A stretch of DNA of 64,000 bases from Clostridium_AD estertheticum_D. Lineage in GTDB: Bacteria; Bacillota; Clostridia; Clostridiales; Clostridiaceae. Positions 28,259-38,680 of this stretch are shown here, in pieces. The stretch is from contig NZ_JAHLDM010000002.1 of the NCBI RefSeq assembly GCF_018861295.1, positions 124,001 through 188,000 of the forward strand, read 5' to 3'. Each line of letters opens with the position of its first letter. Positions within the stretch are counted from its first letter, which is position 1. Below the pieces are notes generated by a model. That model did no database searches. It saw nothing but the letters and a program-made list of their open reading frames with translations, and was not told the origin of the DNA. A program made the translations under genes and the position numbers.

Positions 28259-28410
28259 TTTACTTTAGAATAAGTATAGTTCAAAATATTTTAAATTTTT
28301 AGAATCGTTTCGTTTATAATATTATCACAACATTCATGCTATATCAACAGTATTAATATATGTTTCGACATTTTATTTATCGAATATTAATCGATTTCTA
28401 CTTTAGTATC

Positions 28411-30516
28411 CTAATCTTTCTTCTCTTCGCTATTTTCTTCCTCTTTATATTCCTTATGTTTACATTCTGCATTTGAACATTCCATATAATCACTTTTTGT
28501 TTTACTATATCGTTTAACCATATATGTCCCACACTCTGAACATTTTATATCAGTTGGTTCATGCCAACTTACAAAATCACATTTAGGATAATTACTGCAG
28601 CCGAAAAATTTAGTTCCTTTTTTACTTCTTCTTTCTAAAATTGTTCCACCACATTTAGGACAGGGAACATCTAGTTCCTTAGTAATCGCTTTTGTATTTT
28701 TACACTCAGGATACCCAGGGCACGCTAAAAAGTCACCAAATCTTCCATGTTTTATTACCATGAACTTTCCACATTTATCACATTCTACTTCTGTAACTTC
28801 GTCTTCAATTGTAATTTTCGCTATCTCTTTCTCTGCAATTTCAATATCTTCTTTAAGCGGTGTAAAAAAATTATTAACTATGTTTTGCCACTTTTCTTTC
28901 CCTTCCTCTACATAATCTAAATTGTTTTCCATTTGTGCAGTAAATTCAATATCCACTATTTGTTTGAAGTATTCACTTAAAATATTATTTACAATATTCC
29001 CAATTTCCGTTACTTCTAACGATTTATTATCTTTTTCCACATATTTTCTATTGAGAAGAGTAGAAATAATTGGTGCATAAGTACTAGGTCTCCCTATACC
29101 ATTTTCCTCTAGTGTTTTTACAAGAGATGCCTCAGAAAATTTTGCAGGTGGCAAAGTGAAATGCTGTTTTCCTTCAGTTTTTTTACTATATAAAATATCT
29201 TCTTTATTAAGTTCTGGGAACTTTAGATTATTTTCTTCATCTTCTAAATCTTCACCATAAATTTTTCTGAATCCATCAAAAGCTACTTTAGATCCAGATG
29301 CTTTAAGACTATACTCTCCATTTACTATATCTATAGATACAGTATCAAGTAAACATGTCTCCATTTGACTTGCTACGAATCTATTCCAAATCAATGTATA
29401 TAATTTGTATTGTGGAGCTTTAAGTGTTTTTTTCGCAACTTCTGGTGTTATTTCAATATTAGATGGTCTAATAGCTTCATGCCCATCTTGTATATTTTTT
29501 TTACTTTTAAATATTCTTGGTGTGCTTGGATAGTATTTTTCACCATATTTGCTGCAAATAAAGTCTTTTGCACTTTGTTGAGCCTCATCAGCTATTCTTG
29601 TGGAATCGGTCCTCATATATGTAATTAACCCTACTGTTCCATGTCCCTCTATTTCCATACCTTCATATAGTTGTTGAGCAATAGACATAGTTCGTTTTGT
29701 TGCAAAGTTAAGTTTTCTATAACCATCTTGCTGAAGTGTACTTGTTATGAATGGTGGTAGTGGATTCTTAATTTTAGATGATTTTTTTATTTTACTTACA
29801 ACAAATTCTTTTTCACTAAGGTTATTAATAACCTTTTCACTTTCTTCCTTAGAATTTATTTCAAACTTTTCTCCACACTTTGAATTTAATTTAACACTTA
29901 ATTTCTGAGGATCCCCTTCTTTATATAACTCACATTCTATAGTCCAATATTCTTTAGTTATAAATTTTTCTATTTCTTTTTGCCTATCACAAATTATTTT
30001 AAGGGTAACTGATTGAACTCTTCCTGCACTTAATCCCCATTTAACTTTTCTCCAAAGTATAGGACTAATCTCATATCCAACTAGTCTATCAAGTATACGC
30101 CTTGCTTGTTGAGCATCAACAAGTGTTGCATTTATTACTCTTGGAGATTTTATAGCGTTTTTAACAGCCGTTTTTGTTATCTCATTAAATTCTATCCTGC
30201 ACTTATCTTTTTCATCTATTTTTAATGCTTTTGCTAAATGCCACGCAATAGCTTCACCTTCTCTATCAGGATCTGTTGCCAAATAAATTTTATCGCTTTT
30301 TTTAGCTGCTTTTCTTAATTTAGATAAAAGTTCACCTTTACCACGGATAGTTATATATTTAGGCTCATAATTGTTGTCGATATCAACACCCAATTGGCTT
30401 TTGGGTAAATCTCTAACATGTCCCATGGACGCTTCTACTACATAACTACTACCTAAATATTTCTTTATGGTTTTAGCTTTTGCAGGTGACTCAACTATAA
30501 CAAGTTTTTGTCCCAT
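28411..30516 (-). CDS. topA: DNA topoisomerase I
   Basis: Type IA enzyme relaxing negative supercoils. The TOPRIM domain opens the protein (KLVIVESPAKAKTIKKYLG), with LATDPDREGEAIAWHLA next; the active-site tyrosine lies in TYMRTDSTRIADE near residue 300. The C-terminus holds three four-cysteine zinc ribbons (CDKCGKF...CPGYPEC, CPKCGG...CSNYPKC, CSECGTY...CSNAEC). 701 residues is typical for clostridia. GGAGGGG precedes the ATG. It lies between dprA and codY. Confidence 0.97.
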   Translation of the reverse strand: MGQKLVIVESPAKAKTIKKYLGSSYVVEASMGHVRDLPKSQLGVDIDNNYEPKYITIRGKGELLSKLRKAAKKSDKIYLATDPDREGEAIAWHLAKALKIDEKDKCRIEFNEITKTAVKNAIKSPRVINATLVDAQQARRILDRLVGYEISPILWRKVKWGLSAGRVQSVTLKIICDRQKEIEKFITKEYWTIECELYKEGDPQKLSVKLNSKCGEKFEINSKEESEKVINNLSEKEFVVSKIKKSSKIKNPLPPFITSTLQQDGYRKLNFATKRTMSIAQQLYEGMEIEGHGTVGLITYMRTDSTRIADEAQQSAKDFICSKYGEKYYPSTPRIFKSKKNIQDGHEAIRPSNIEITPEVAKKTLKAPQYKLYTLIWNRFVASQMETCLLDTVSIDIVNGEYSLKASGSKVAFDGFRKIYGEDLEDEENNLKFPELNKEDILYSKKTEGKQHFTLPPAKFSEASLVKTLEENGIGRPSTYAPIISTLLNRKYVEKDNKSLEVTEIGNIVNNILSEYFKQIVDIEFTAQMENNLDYVEEGKEKWQNIVNNFFTPLKEDIEIAEKEIAKITIEDEVTEVECDKCGKFMVIKHGRFGDFLACPGYPECKNTKAITKELDVPCPKCGGTILERRSKKGTKFFGCSNYPKCDFVSWHEPTDIKCSECGTYMVKRYSKTKSDYMECSNAECKHKEYKEEENSEEKKD

Positions 30517-30563
30517 CTTATCCCCTCCATCAATGTATTCTAATATAATTAACTTATATTTAC

Positions 30564-31646
<1,083 letters not shown>

Positions 31647-31699
31647 CCTTTTTCTATACCTCCTGCATATATTTTTTATAACAACTTATATTAATAATC

Positions 31700-31851
31700 A
31701 AATCATCTCCTGGGTCGCTGCAACAGCTTCGAAGAAGATGCATTAACGACTTCAGAAGGAGATTTATACTTTCACTGAAGTTTTCTATTTATTAGAGTAT
31801 GTAACTCGTATTTATAGAAATGGGAGACTTTCCTTCTGAAATGTCATTAAA
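31700..31851. repeat. Dispersed structured repeat, copy 1
   Basis: A 152-bp intergenic element, about four-fifths identical by hand alignment to a second copy at 41022-41171 in the same orientation. The first 20 bases (AAATCATCTCCTGGGTCGCT) are identical in both. It can fold with an outer stem between 31743-31750 and 31843-31850, extended here by CTTCAGAAGG/CCTTCTGAA, and a second stem between 31704-31711 and 31733-31740. It lies between comM and dprA, with the comM stop codon inside its right edge. No ORF of interest. It could be an RNA gene, a small mobile repeat or an RNA-processing element. Confidence 0.8.
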
Positions 31852-33370
31852 CTATTTGCTCATCAATAAATTTTCTATATTGCACTGCCTCAATAATATG
31901 TTTATCTAAGATATTTTCACTTCCATCTAGATCTGCTATAGTTCTAGATACTTTAATGATTCTTGAATAAGCCCTTGTACTTAAAGCAAATTTATTGTAC
32001 ATTAATTCAAGAATTTTACTTGCTTTTTTATCTATATGGCAATATTTTTTAATTAACTTTTGGTTCATCTCTGCGTTGCAGTGAATTTCTTCCGTACTAA
32101 AACGTTTCTCTTGAATATTTCTTGCCTCGATGACTCTTTTTTTAATAATACTAGATTTTTCACTGCTTTTTTTACCAATTATTTTATTATAAGGCAAAAA
32201 ATTAACTGCCGTAAATATATCAATTCTATCTAGTAGTGGTCCGCTAAGCTTACTCAAATACCTTCTTCTTTCATATTCAGTACAACTACATTGCCGCACG
32301 TAAGATCCATAGTATCCGCAAGGACATGGATTTAATGCACTTACAAACATAAAATTAGATGGGTATTCTATAGTCCCACTAACTCTTGAAATAGTTATTT
32401 TTCTCTCCTCTAAAGGTTGCCTTAACACTTCTAAGACATTTTTTTTAAATTCTAATATTTCATCTAGAAATAATACCCCCGTGTGAGCTAAAGAAATTTC
32501 TCCAGGTATTATTTTATTTCCACCACCAACTAAAGCAATCCGCGATATAGTATGGTGAGGACTTCTAAATGGTCGTTGCAAAACAATCCCTTCATTATTG
32601 CCAAGCTTTCCAGAAACACTATAGATTTTTGTAACCTCGAGTGACTCCTCTTGACTTAAAGACGGTAGTATGCTAGGGATTCTTTTAGCCATCATTGATT
32701 TACCAGAGCCCGGTGGCCCATACATAATCAGATTATGTCCCCCAGCAGCTGCTACTTCAATGGCACGTTTCGAACTTTCTTGTCCCATAACATCCGCGTA
32801 ATCTAACTCTTCATTAATTAATACTTCTATATCTTTGCCTCTCTCATAAGGCATTAAATCTTTATAATTTAAAAAGTCTACTACTTGTTTTAAATCATCC
32901 AAAGGAAATATCTTTGCAGATTTAACAAGACTACATTCTCTTGCGTTATATGTCGGAACTATAAACTTTTCAATTTTATTTTCAATTCCTTCCATAACTA
33001 CAGGTAAGGCTCCACGAATTTTTTTTAATTTACCTGATAATGATAATTCTCCAATAAAAAGATAATCATTAATATCATTAACACTTATTTGTTTAGTTGC
33101 AAGAAGAATCCCTATCGCTATTGGTAAATCAAATAACGATCCCTCTTTTTTTAAATCAGCTGGTGCTAAATTTATAGTTATTCTATTTACCGGGAAATCA
33201 AATCCTGAATTCAGTATTGCAGAACGTACTCGTTCTCTTGATTCTTTAACAGATATATCTGCAAGTCCGACGATATTTAAGGCTGGTAGTCCCCTAGTTA
33301 TATCAATTTCAACGGTAACTATAACGCCTTTAATTCCTGTAAATGCTGCTGACATAATTTGTATTGCCAT
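31847..33370 (-). CDS. comM: YifB/ComM family AAA+ ATPase (Mg chelatase-like)
   Basis: A hexameric helicase family that promotes branch migration of transforming DNA in competent bacteria. Order: an N-terminal Lon-substrate-like domain, then AAA+ with Walker A GPPGSGKSMMAKRI (about residue 212) and Walker B region ILFLDEILEF, then a small four-cysteine insert (CPCGYYGSYVRQCSC) and the lid. 507 residues is normal. A GGTGAT site precedes the ATG. It forms a block with dprA, another DNA-uptake gene. The end overlaps repeat copy 1. Confidence 0.93.
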   Translation of the reverse strand: MAIQIMSAAFTGIKGVIVTVEIDITRGLPALNIVGLADISVKESRERVRSAILNSGFDFPVNRITINLAPADLKKEGSLFDLPIAIGILLATKQISVNDINDYLFIGELSLSGKLKKIRGALPVVMEGIENKIEKFIVPTYNARECSLVKSAKIFPLDDLKQVVDFLNYKDLMPYERGKDIEVLINEELDYADVMGQESSKRAIEVAAAGGHNLIMYGPPGSGKSMMAKRIPSILPSLSQEESLEVTKIYSVSGKLGNNEGIVLQRPFRSPHHTISRIALVGGGNKIIPGEISLAHTGVLFLDEILEFKKNVLEVLRQPLEERKITISRVSGTIEYPSNFMFVSALNPCPCGYYGSYVRQCSCTEYERRRYLSKLSGPLLDRIDIFTAVNFLPYNKIIGKKSSEKSSIIKKRVIEARNIQEKRFSTEEIHCNAEMNQKLIKKYCHIDKKASKILELMYNKFALSTRAYSRIIKVSRTIADLDGSENILDKHIIEAVQYRKFIDEQIV

Positions 33371-33762
33371 ATTATCACCCTTACCTTTTTTATTTCCTAG
33401 TTCATATTACATAATTATTGACATAATTATCAACAAAATAACCTTACATGAAATTTATTTTTCACTTTCATAATCTCATTATGTTTGTTACAATTAGCGA
33501 TGTGAGTCTTTATAATTAAGCTCACATACTTCTTATCCTAAAGCAATCGGAAAAGAGTTATATAATACATACCTGTAAACTCCACTTAACACAGGCTTTG
33601 TAGAAAACCCTTCTCCGCTTTTTTATTTGCTGAATTAAGATAAGATTCAAATTAAATTGTGAGTTTAAAACATTAAATAAGATTTTAGTGATGACATTAA
33701 TAGTTATTATGGCTTGTTTATTACCAACACTTACAAACACACTATACTAGGAGGTAATAAAA
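33371..33762. other. 392-bp gap between divergent comM and gltS
   Basis: Holds the comM promoter at the left. A 7-bp inverted repeat, ATGTGAG ... CTCACAT (33500-33506 and 33521-33527), lies in the middle with an A/T-rich spacer. The right part should hold the gltS promoter, which I could not place; the TATACT beside the gltS ribosome binding site is too close to be used. A 60-codon minus-strand ORF (33558-33740) has no binding site or family likeness and is ignored. Confidence 0.5.
33404..33433 (-). promoter_or_regulatory. Promoter candidate of comM
   Basis: TTGATA (33428-33433) and TAATAT (33404-33409) on the minus strand with an 18-base spacer, 34 bases upstream of the comM ATG. Confidence 0.5.
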
Positions 33763-34968
33763 ATGGCTTTAAAATTAGACATGGTTCAAGCAGCGTCCCT
33801 TGCTGTTGTTGTTCTATTCATAGGACAACAGATTAAAAACAAGCTCGCTTTTTTAGATAAGTACTGTATACCCGCACCGGTGATTGGGGGATTAATCTTT
33901 GCAATAATCACTTTAATACTAAAGATGAGTAACCTATTAATTTTTGATATGGATATAACACTTCAAAAATTATTTATGACGGTATTCTTTACAACTATCG
34001 GACTTACAGCAAGCCTTAAATTACTAAAAAAAGGTGGAAAAGGGGTTTTAATTTTTTTAGGTATATCCATAATACTGTGTGTTCTTCAAGATATTACAGG
34101 TGTCACACTTGCTAAAATGTTTGGTTTAAATCCACTTATCGGTCTTTCTACCGCGTCTGTTCCTATGGTAGGTGGTCATGGAACTGCAGGTGCCTTTGGT
34201 CCAATATTTGAAAAAGCGGGTGCCATAGGTGCAACCACTGTGGCACTTGCATCAGCAACATTTGGTTTAGTTATGGGAAGCATCATTGGTGGACCTATAG
34301 GAAAAAGATTAATAGAAAAAAACAATCTTTCCTACCCTATGAAAATCAACTCAAATGCACATGACCAAGTGGTAGAAACCGAAGAAAGCAATGAAAAACC
34401 ACTCCGTCATGATAATTTCATGGGTGCCGCAACTCAGATTTTGTTAGCCATGGGACTAGGTACAATTATATCAATTGTTTTAGAAGAAACAGGTATGACT
34501 TTCCCATCATATATTGGAGCAATGTTTGCAGCTGCAATTCTAAGGAATATATCTGATTGTACAAATGCATATAAAGTTCACTCAGAAGAAGTTGATATAA
34601 TAGGAGAAGTTTCATTATCCTTATTCTTAACTATGGCATTAATGGGCTTAAAGTTATGGCAATTATCAGCTTTAGCGTTACCTCTAATAGTAATGTTACT
34701 AGCTCAGACAATTCTTACAGGATTGTTTTGCTATTTTGTAACCTTCAATGTTCTTGGAAGAGATTATGATGCAGCAGTAATTGTTTCTGGTAACTGTGGA
34801 TTTGGCATGGGTGCGACCCCAAATGCAATGGCGAACATGGGAGCTATGACAACAAAATATGGTGCTTCTTCAAAAGCATTTTTTATTGTACCACTCGTTG
34901 GTAGTTTATTTATAGATTTTTGTAACGCGGGTGTCATTACAACGTTTATGAATCTTCTTTCAAAATAA
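33763..34968 (+). CDS. gltS: Sodium/glutamate symporter, GltS (ESS) family
   Basis: Membrane carrier of the ESS family that imports glutamate with sodium. About ten to twelve hydrophobic segments are arranged in two inverted halves. Glycine-rich re-entrant loops typical of the family are visible as VPMVGGHGTAGAFGPIFEKAGAIGA (middle) and VIVSGNCGFGMGATPNAMANM (late). 401 residues is standard. AGGAGG lies eight bases before the ATG. It is on the plus strand, divergent from comM, and not part of the usual clostridial gene order here. CodY-type control is possible but no box was seen. Confidence 0.93.
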   Translation: MALKLDMVQAASLAVVVLFIGQQIKNKLAFLDKYCIPAPVIGGLIFAIITLILKMSNLLIFDMDITLQKLFMTVFFTTIGLTASLKLLKKGGKGVLIFLGISIILCVLQDITGVTLAKMFGLNPLIGLSTASVPMVGGHGTAGAFGPIFEKAGAIGATTVALASATFGLVMGSIIGGPIGKRLIEKNNLSYPMKINSNAHDQVVETEESNEKPLRHDNFMGAATQILLAMGLGTIISIVLEETGMTFPSYIGAMFAAAILRNISDCTNAYKVHSEEVDIIGEVSLSLFLTMALMGLKLWQLSALALPLIVMLLAQTILTGLFCYFVTFNVLGRDYDAAVIVSGNCGFGMGATPNAMANMGAMTTKYGASSKAFFIVPLVGSLFIDFCNAGVITTFMNLLSK

Positions 34969-35052
34969 ATAAATAACTTCTAAACACACTTATTTTTTGT
35001 GAAATTAATGTCCCATCAAGGTTAATTGTTAGTAAACTATTGTAAATAATGA

Positions 35053-35089
35053 TATAATCCCCCTATAAGCTATACAAAGGGGGATTATA
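35053..35089 (+). promoter_or_regulatory. Perfect 12-bp inverted repeat over the -10 box and ribosome binding site of the ABC operon
   Basis: TATAATCCCCCT (35053-35064) and AGGGGGATTATA (35078-35089) are exact reverse complements around 13 bases that contain TATA-AGC-TATA. The left arm contains a TATAAT -10 box, with a weak TTAGTA 18 bases upstream; the right arm contains the GGGGG ribosome binding site of the ATPase gene. It is either a repressor operator or an RNA hairpin that hides the binding site. Confidence 0.75.
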
Positions 35090-35091
35090 AA

Positions 35092-35982
35092 ATGTCATTA
35101 GATGTATCATCCTTAGTTAAAACTTTTGGTGAAAAGACTGCAGTAGACCATATTTCTTTCAAAATTCAAAATCCAGGTGTATTTGGTTTACTTGGCACAA
35201 ATGGTGCAGGAAAAACCACTACCATAAGAATGATTCTAGGGATTCTTGAAAAAGATGGTGGAAGCATTCAATGGAATGAAAAACCCGTTACAAGGGAAAC
35301 TGTAAAATTCGGGTATCTACCTGAGGAAAGAGGATTATATCCTAAGGCTAAGATAGTCGATCAGCTTTCTTATTTTGGAAAACTTCGAGGAATGGATGGA
35401 AAGTCAGTTAAAAAAGCCATAAACTATTGGTTTGACAGACTTAAAGTGACTGAATATTCAAACTCTACAGCAGAACAATTATCTAAAGGTAATCAACAAA
35501 AAATTCAATTTATAACAGCGCTCATACATGAACCTGAATTAATTATTTTAGATGAACCTCTAAGTGGTCTTGATCCAGTTAATGCTGATTTATTTAAAAG
35601 TGTAATTTATGAATTAGTTGAAAAGGGTAAATTTATTATAATGTCTAGTCACCAAATGGAATCCATTGAAGATTATTGTGAAGACCTTATAATACTAAAA
35701 GATGGGAAAACAGTTCTTAATGGAAATCTAAAAGAAATAAAATCTAGTTATGGAAGGACAAATCTTACAATTAACTGCAAAGAGGAAATTGAAACACTTA
35801 TTAACGACCGAGGTATAAATCTTATATCAAAAAATGCTACTGGATATGAGCTAAAAATTAAATCTAATGAGCAAGCCTATAGCCTTCTGAGTGAAATTAT
35901 ATCATCGAAAATAAGACTTGATAAATTTGAGATTCGTGAACCCTCTCTCCATGAAATATTTATTGAAAAGGTAGGTGAATAA
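35092..35982 (+). CDS. ABC transporter ATP-binding protein (NatA-like)
   Basis: The motor subunit of an ABC exporter. Walker A GTNGAGKTT (about residues 35-43), signature motif LSKGNQQKIQFI near 132, Walker B LIILDEPLSGLD and the switch His in IIMSSHQMESIE are all present. 296 residues with a C-terminal extension typical of the drug/sodium exporter branch (YhaQ/NatA type). GGGGG lies eight bases before the ATG and forms part of an inverted repeat. The permease gene follows two bases downstream. The substrate (sodium, peptide or drug) cannot be decided. Confidence 0.92.
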   Translation: MSLDVSSLVKTFGEKTAVDHISFKIQNPGVFGLLGTNGAGKTTTIRMILGILEKDGGSIQWNEKPVTRETVKFGYLPEERGLYPKAKIVDQLSYFGKLRGMDGKSVKKAINYWFDRLKVTEYSNSTAEQLSKGNQQKIQFITALIHEPELIILDEPLSGLDPVNADLFKSVIYELVEKGKFIIMSSHQMESIEDYCEDLIILKDGKTVLNGNLKEIKSSYGRTNLTINCKEEIETLINDRGINLISKNATGYELKIKSNEQAYSLLSEIISSKIRLDKFEIREPSLHEIFIEKVGE

Positions 35983-35984
35983 CA

Positions 35985-37250
35985 ATGAGAGGATTTTTTA
36001 CTGTTTTAAAATATACTTTTAAAGAAAATTCAAGAAAAAAGTCATTTATTATTTCAACTATAATAACACTTATATTAACCGCAGTTATTGTTAGCATGCC
36101 AGCTATAATAAAAAGCTTTAATAATACTTCGAAAAATAAAACGCAGCAAGAATCATCAAACACCAAAACCAAAGGAGTTATATTTGTAGTTGATTCTAAA
36201 GGTATTTTAAAAGAAAATTTAAATAAACTTAACACCGCCTTTTCTCAGTATAAATTTAAACCTGAAACTACTACTAACATTGATTCTCTCAAAAAAACTG
36301 TGAAAAAAGAAGAAAATAACGCTCTTCTAATTTTAGATGAGAAAAACGGTGTGCCCACTTTTAATTATATAGTTAAACAATCTGGCGATGGATTAGATCC
36401 TTCTGCGCTAAGTCAATATATAAAAAGCAACTTTGTAACGAACTTACTAAAAGAAGCTAAGGTGCCAAATAATATAACCAAAATGTTACAAACAGATGTT
36501 TCCTTTAATGTGAGTGAACTAGGAAAAGGAAAGGTTGGTAGTTCTATATCAAGTATGATTGTAAGTATATTACTTTTCTTTTCAATTTATTATTATGGTT
36601 ATGGAGTGGCTATGTCTATCGCTTCTGAGAAAACTTCAAGAGTAATGGAACTTCTTGTAACCTCAACAAAACCTTCAATAATAATTCTTGGAAAAAGTGC
36701 TGCTATGGGTCTGCTTGGTTTAGTTCAAGTATTTATGGTTGTATGTACTGGTTTACTAACCTATAAATTAACTTTCCCTGATAATTTTTCTATAGGTGGG
36801 CAAGCACTTGATTTTTCAAGTTTTACACCCTTTAGTATTGTAATGATAGTTGTATATTTCATATTAGGTTATTTCCTATATGCTATGATGAATGCAGTTG
36901 CTGGAGCCACGGTTAGTAAAGCTGAAGATGTTAACTCAGCTCTTATGCCAATTTCCTTTATATCTATAGCTGCATTCTATTTGGGAAATTTTTCACTTGC
37001 AGTCCCAAAGGGAACTGTATCTATTGTGTCATCTATCATTCCATTTTCATCTCCTTTCTCCATGCCTTCTAGAATTTTAGCTACAGAAGTTCCTATTTGG
37101 CAAATTACAGCTTCTCTCCTCTCCTTAGTTATAACTATCGCTTTTATAGCTTGGATTTCAATAAAAATATATTCTGCTGCTATTCTTCACTATGGCAAAC
37201 GGTTAAAAATAAAAGATTTAATGAAGATATCAAGCAGAAATAAAAACTAA
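35985..37250 (+). CDS. ABC-2 type exporter permease (NatB/YhaP-like)
   Basis: Membrane partner of the preceding ATPase. One N-terminal transmembrane segment (about 20-42) is followed by an extracellular domain of about 150 residues, then about five or six more membrane segments in the C-terminal half. The motif SIASEKTSRVMELLVTSTKP is typical of NatB/CcmB-like permeases. 421 residues. AGGTGA precedes the ATG. The genes are nearly joined, so they form one operon controlled at 35053-35089. Confidence 0.9.
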   Translation: MRGFFTVLKYTFKENSRKKSFIISTIITLILTAVIVSMPAIIKSFNNTSKNKTQQESSNTKTKGVIFVVDSKGILKENLNKLNTAFSQYKFKPETTTNIDSLKKTVKKEENNALLILDEKNGVPTFNYIVKQSGDGLDPSALSQYIKSNFVTNLLKEAKVPNNITKMLQTDVSFNVSELGKGKVGSSISSMIVSILLFFSIYYYGYGVAMSIASEKTSRVMELLVTSTKPSIIILGKSAAMGLLGLVQVFMVVCTGLLTYKLTFPDNFSIGGQALDFSSFTPFSIVMIVVYFILGYFLYAMMNAVAGATVSKAEDVNSALMPISFISIAAFYLGNFSLAVPKGTVSIVSSIIPFSSPFSMPSRILATEVPIWQITASLLSLVITIAFIAWISIKIYSAAILHYGKRLKIKDLMKISSRNKN

Positions 37251-37279
37251 ATTTTTAATAGTTATAATATTATACAAAA

Positions 37280-37324
37280 AATATGGACAGTTAATAATCC
37301 TAAAAATTATTAACTGTCCATATT
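37280..37324. terminator. Bidirectional terminator between the ABC operon and the HD-GYP gene
   Basis: Nineteen-base arms (37280-37298, 37306-37324) are exact reverse complements with a 7-nt loop. It lies between two convergent genes and can serve both. Confidence 0.8.
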
Positions 37325-37354
37325 CATTACAAATTCTTACTTCGCGCCTATAAT

Positions 37355-38401
37355 TTACAACATATTTACAATACTTAAATTAATTTCCTTAGATAAATCT
37401 AAATACTCAGAATCAACGCACACGATTGGTTTAGTAATAGCCTGTGGTGGCACATATACAATTTCACCAATCTTCCCATTATTTAACAAGACTTTCGTAC
37501 CTACATAACAAGCAGCTATATTTGATAAAAAAGTATTTACTATATGTATATCAAAACTAACACTACCTTGACTTTGAAAAATCTTAAAAGCCTCAAAAGG
37601 ATGTACTCTTTTTCTATAAGTCCTTTCAGAAGTTATTGAAGCATAGAAATTCGTAATTGCTATAATTTTGGAACATATACTCATCTCAGATCCTCCTATA
37701 CCTTCTGGATAACCTGATTTATCCTCTCTTTCATGATGTTTTAATACAGCTTCCTTGCTTTCCACTGAAAGACCATCAATACCTTTTATAATTTCAAAAC
37801 TATAAATAGGATGTTTTTTTATTTCTTCAAATTCTTCAATATCTAATTTTCCTTTTTTATTCAAAATGGAATTATGTATTTTTGTTTTCCCAACATCATG
37901 GAGCAATGCTGCTTGTATAAGATCTTTTATTTTGCTTTCTGGTAACAGCATCCATTTTCCCAATAACATAGCGTACAGCGACACATTTATGCTATGAGTA
38001 AAAGCATCTTCATCCATGGATTTTAATTCATTTAGACATCGAACAACATGATATTCATTGTTTATAGGTTCATATATAGAATTAGATATTAAATCTATTT
38101 TTTCAATACTTACATTATTTCCAATAGTTAAATCATTCACTATTTTTTTGATCTCTAATATATTTCTGTTATAACTCCGCTTTAATTGATTTAGATCATT
38201 GTCTTTATATTTAATATATTCCCCTATACAAACTCCATAAATCCAAATATAATCTACTTCAAATGCAATTAATTTATTTTTAATATAACTATTTATTGTA
38301 GTGTTTTCAACAACAATAGTCGAACCGTACTTGCTTACCACTTTTTGAGCAATTATTTCACCAAGTTCACACTCTAAAATAGGTATACATCTTTTTTCCA
38401 T
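37355..38401 (-). CDS. HD-GYP domain protein (probable cyclic-di-GMP phosphodiesterase)
   Basis: HD-GYP proteins hydrolyse cyclic di-GMP. Residues about 135-285 hold the domain: HSINVSLYAMLLG, the metal-binding LLHDVGKTKI, and the KHHEREDKSGYPEGIGG motif that names the family. A mainly polar N-terminal region of about 110 residues resembles the variable leaders of clostridial HD-GYP proteins. A short beta-rich tail of about 50 residues includes GTKVLLNNGKIGEIVYVPP. No membrane segment or receiver domain is seen, so the input signal is unknown. GGGGTG lies seven bases before the ATG. The gene stands alone between two terminators. Confidence 0.92.
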   Translation of the reverse strand: MEKRCIPILECELGEIIAQKVVSKYGSTIVVENTTINSYIKNKLIAFEVDYIWIYGVCIGEYIKYKDNDLNQLKRSYNRNILEIKKIVNDLTIGNNVSIEKIDLISNSIYEPINNEYHVVRCLNELKSMDEDAFTHSINVSLYAMLLGKWMLLPESKIKDLIQAALLHDVGKTKIHNSILNKKGKLDIEEFEEIKKHPIYSFEIIKGIDGLSVESKEAVLKHHEREDKSGYPEGIGGSEMSICSKIIAITNFYASITSERTYRKRVHPFEAFKIFQSQGSVSFDIHIVNTFLSNIAACYVGTKVLLNNGKIGEIVYVPPQAITKPIVCVDSEYLDLSKEINLSIVNML

Positions 38402-38598
38402 TCGCTTACACCCCGATTATATAATATTAGTGTTGTAAAATAATATTAAGAACAATTAAATTTTTCATTTTTAAACCAATATAATTATACTATAATCCTT
38501 ATTCATCTAATTTTCTACATAAAACTATATAATTTCCATTTCAGCATAATATTCTGCCTAAATACATGATTTTTTATCCTCTTATAAGAAGATAAGTA

Positions 38599-38627
38599 TT
38601 GATTTTTAATACTTTTTATTTTAATAT
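38599..38627 (+). promoter_or_regulatory. Promoter of yraN
   Basis: TTGATT (38599-38604) and TAATAT (38622-38627), spacer 17 bases, about 54 bases before the yraN ATG. Confidence 0.6.
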
Positions 38628-38680
38628 TAGTGTATATATATTTTTTGTAATTTATGCATTATTAAGGAAGGATGTTTTTC

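Noticed and set aside
28259..28410. Possible CodY box upstream of codY
   Set aside because: The closest stretch (AATTTTTAGAATC) misses too many positions of the CodY consensus.
31700..31851. Repeat as an insertion sequence or MITE with terminal inverted repeats
   Set aside because: The two ends are not inverted repeats of each other and no target duplication is visible, so a transposon origin is not supported, although not excluded.
33500..33527. TGTGA ... TCACA arrangement suggesting a CRP site
   Set aside because: The spacer is far longer than the six bases of a CRP site, so it is kept only as a plain inverted repeat.
33558..33740. Minus-strand ORF of 60 codons upstream of gltS
   Set aside because: No ribosome binding site, no family likeness, and it covers the likely gltS promoter region.
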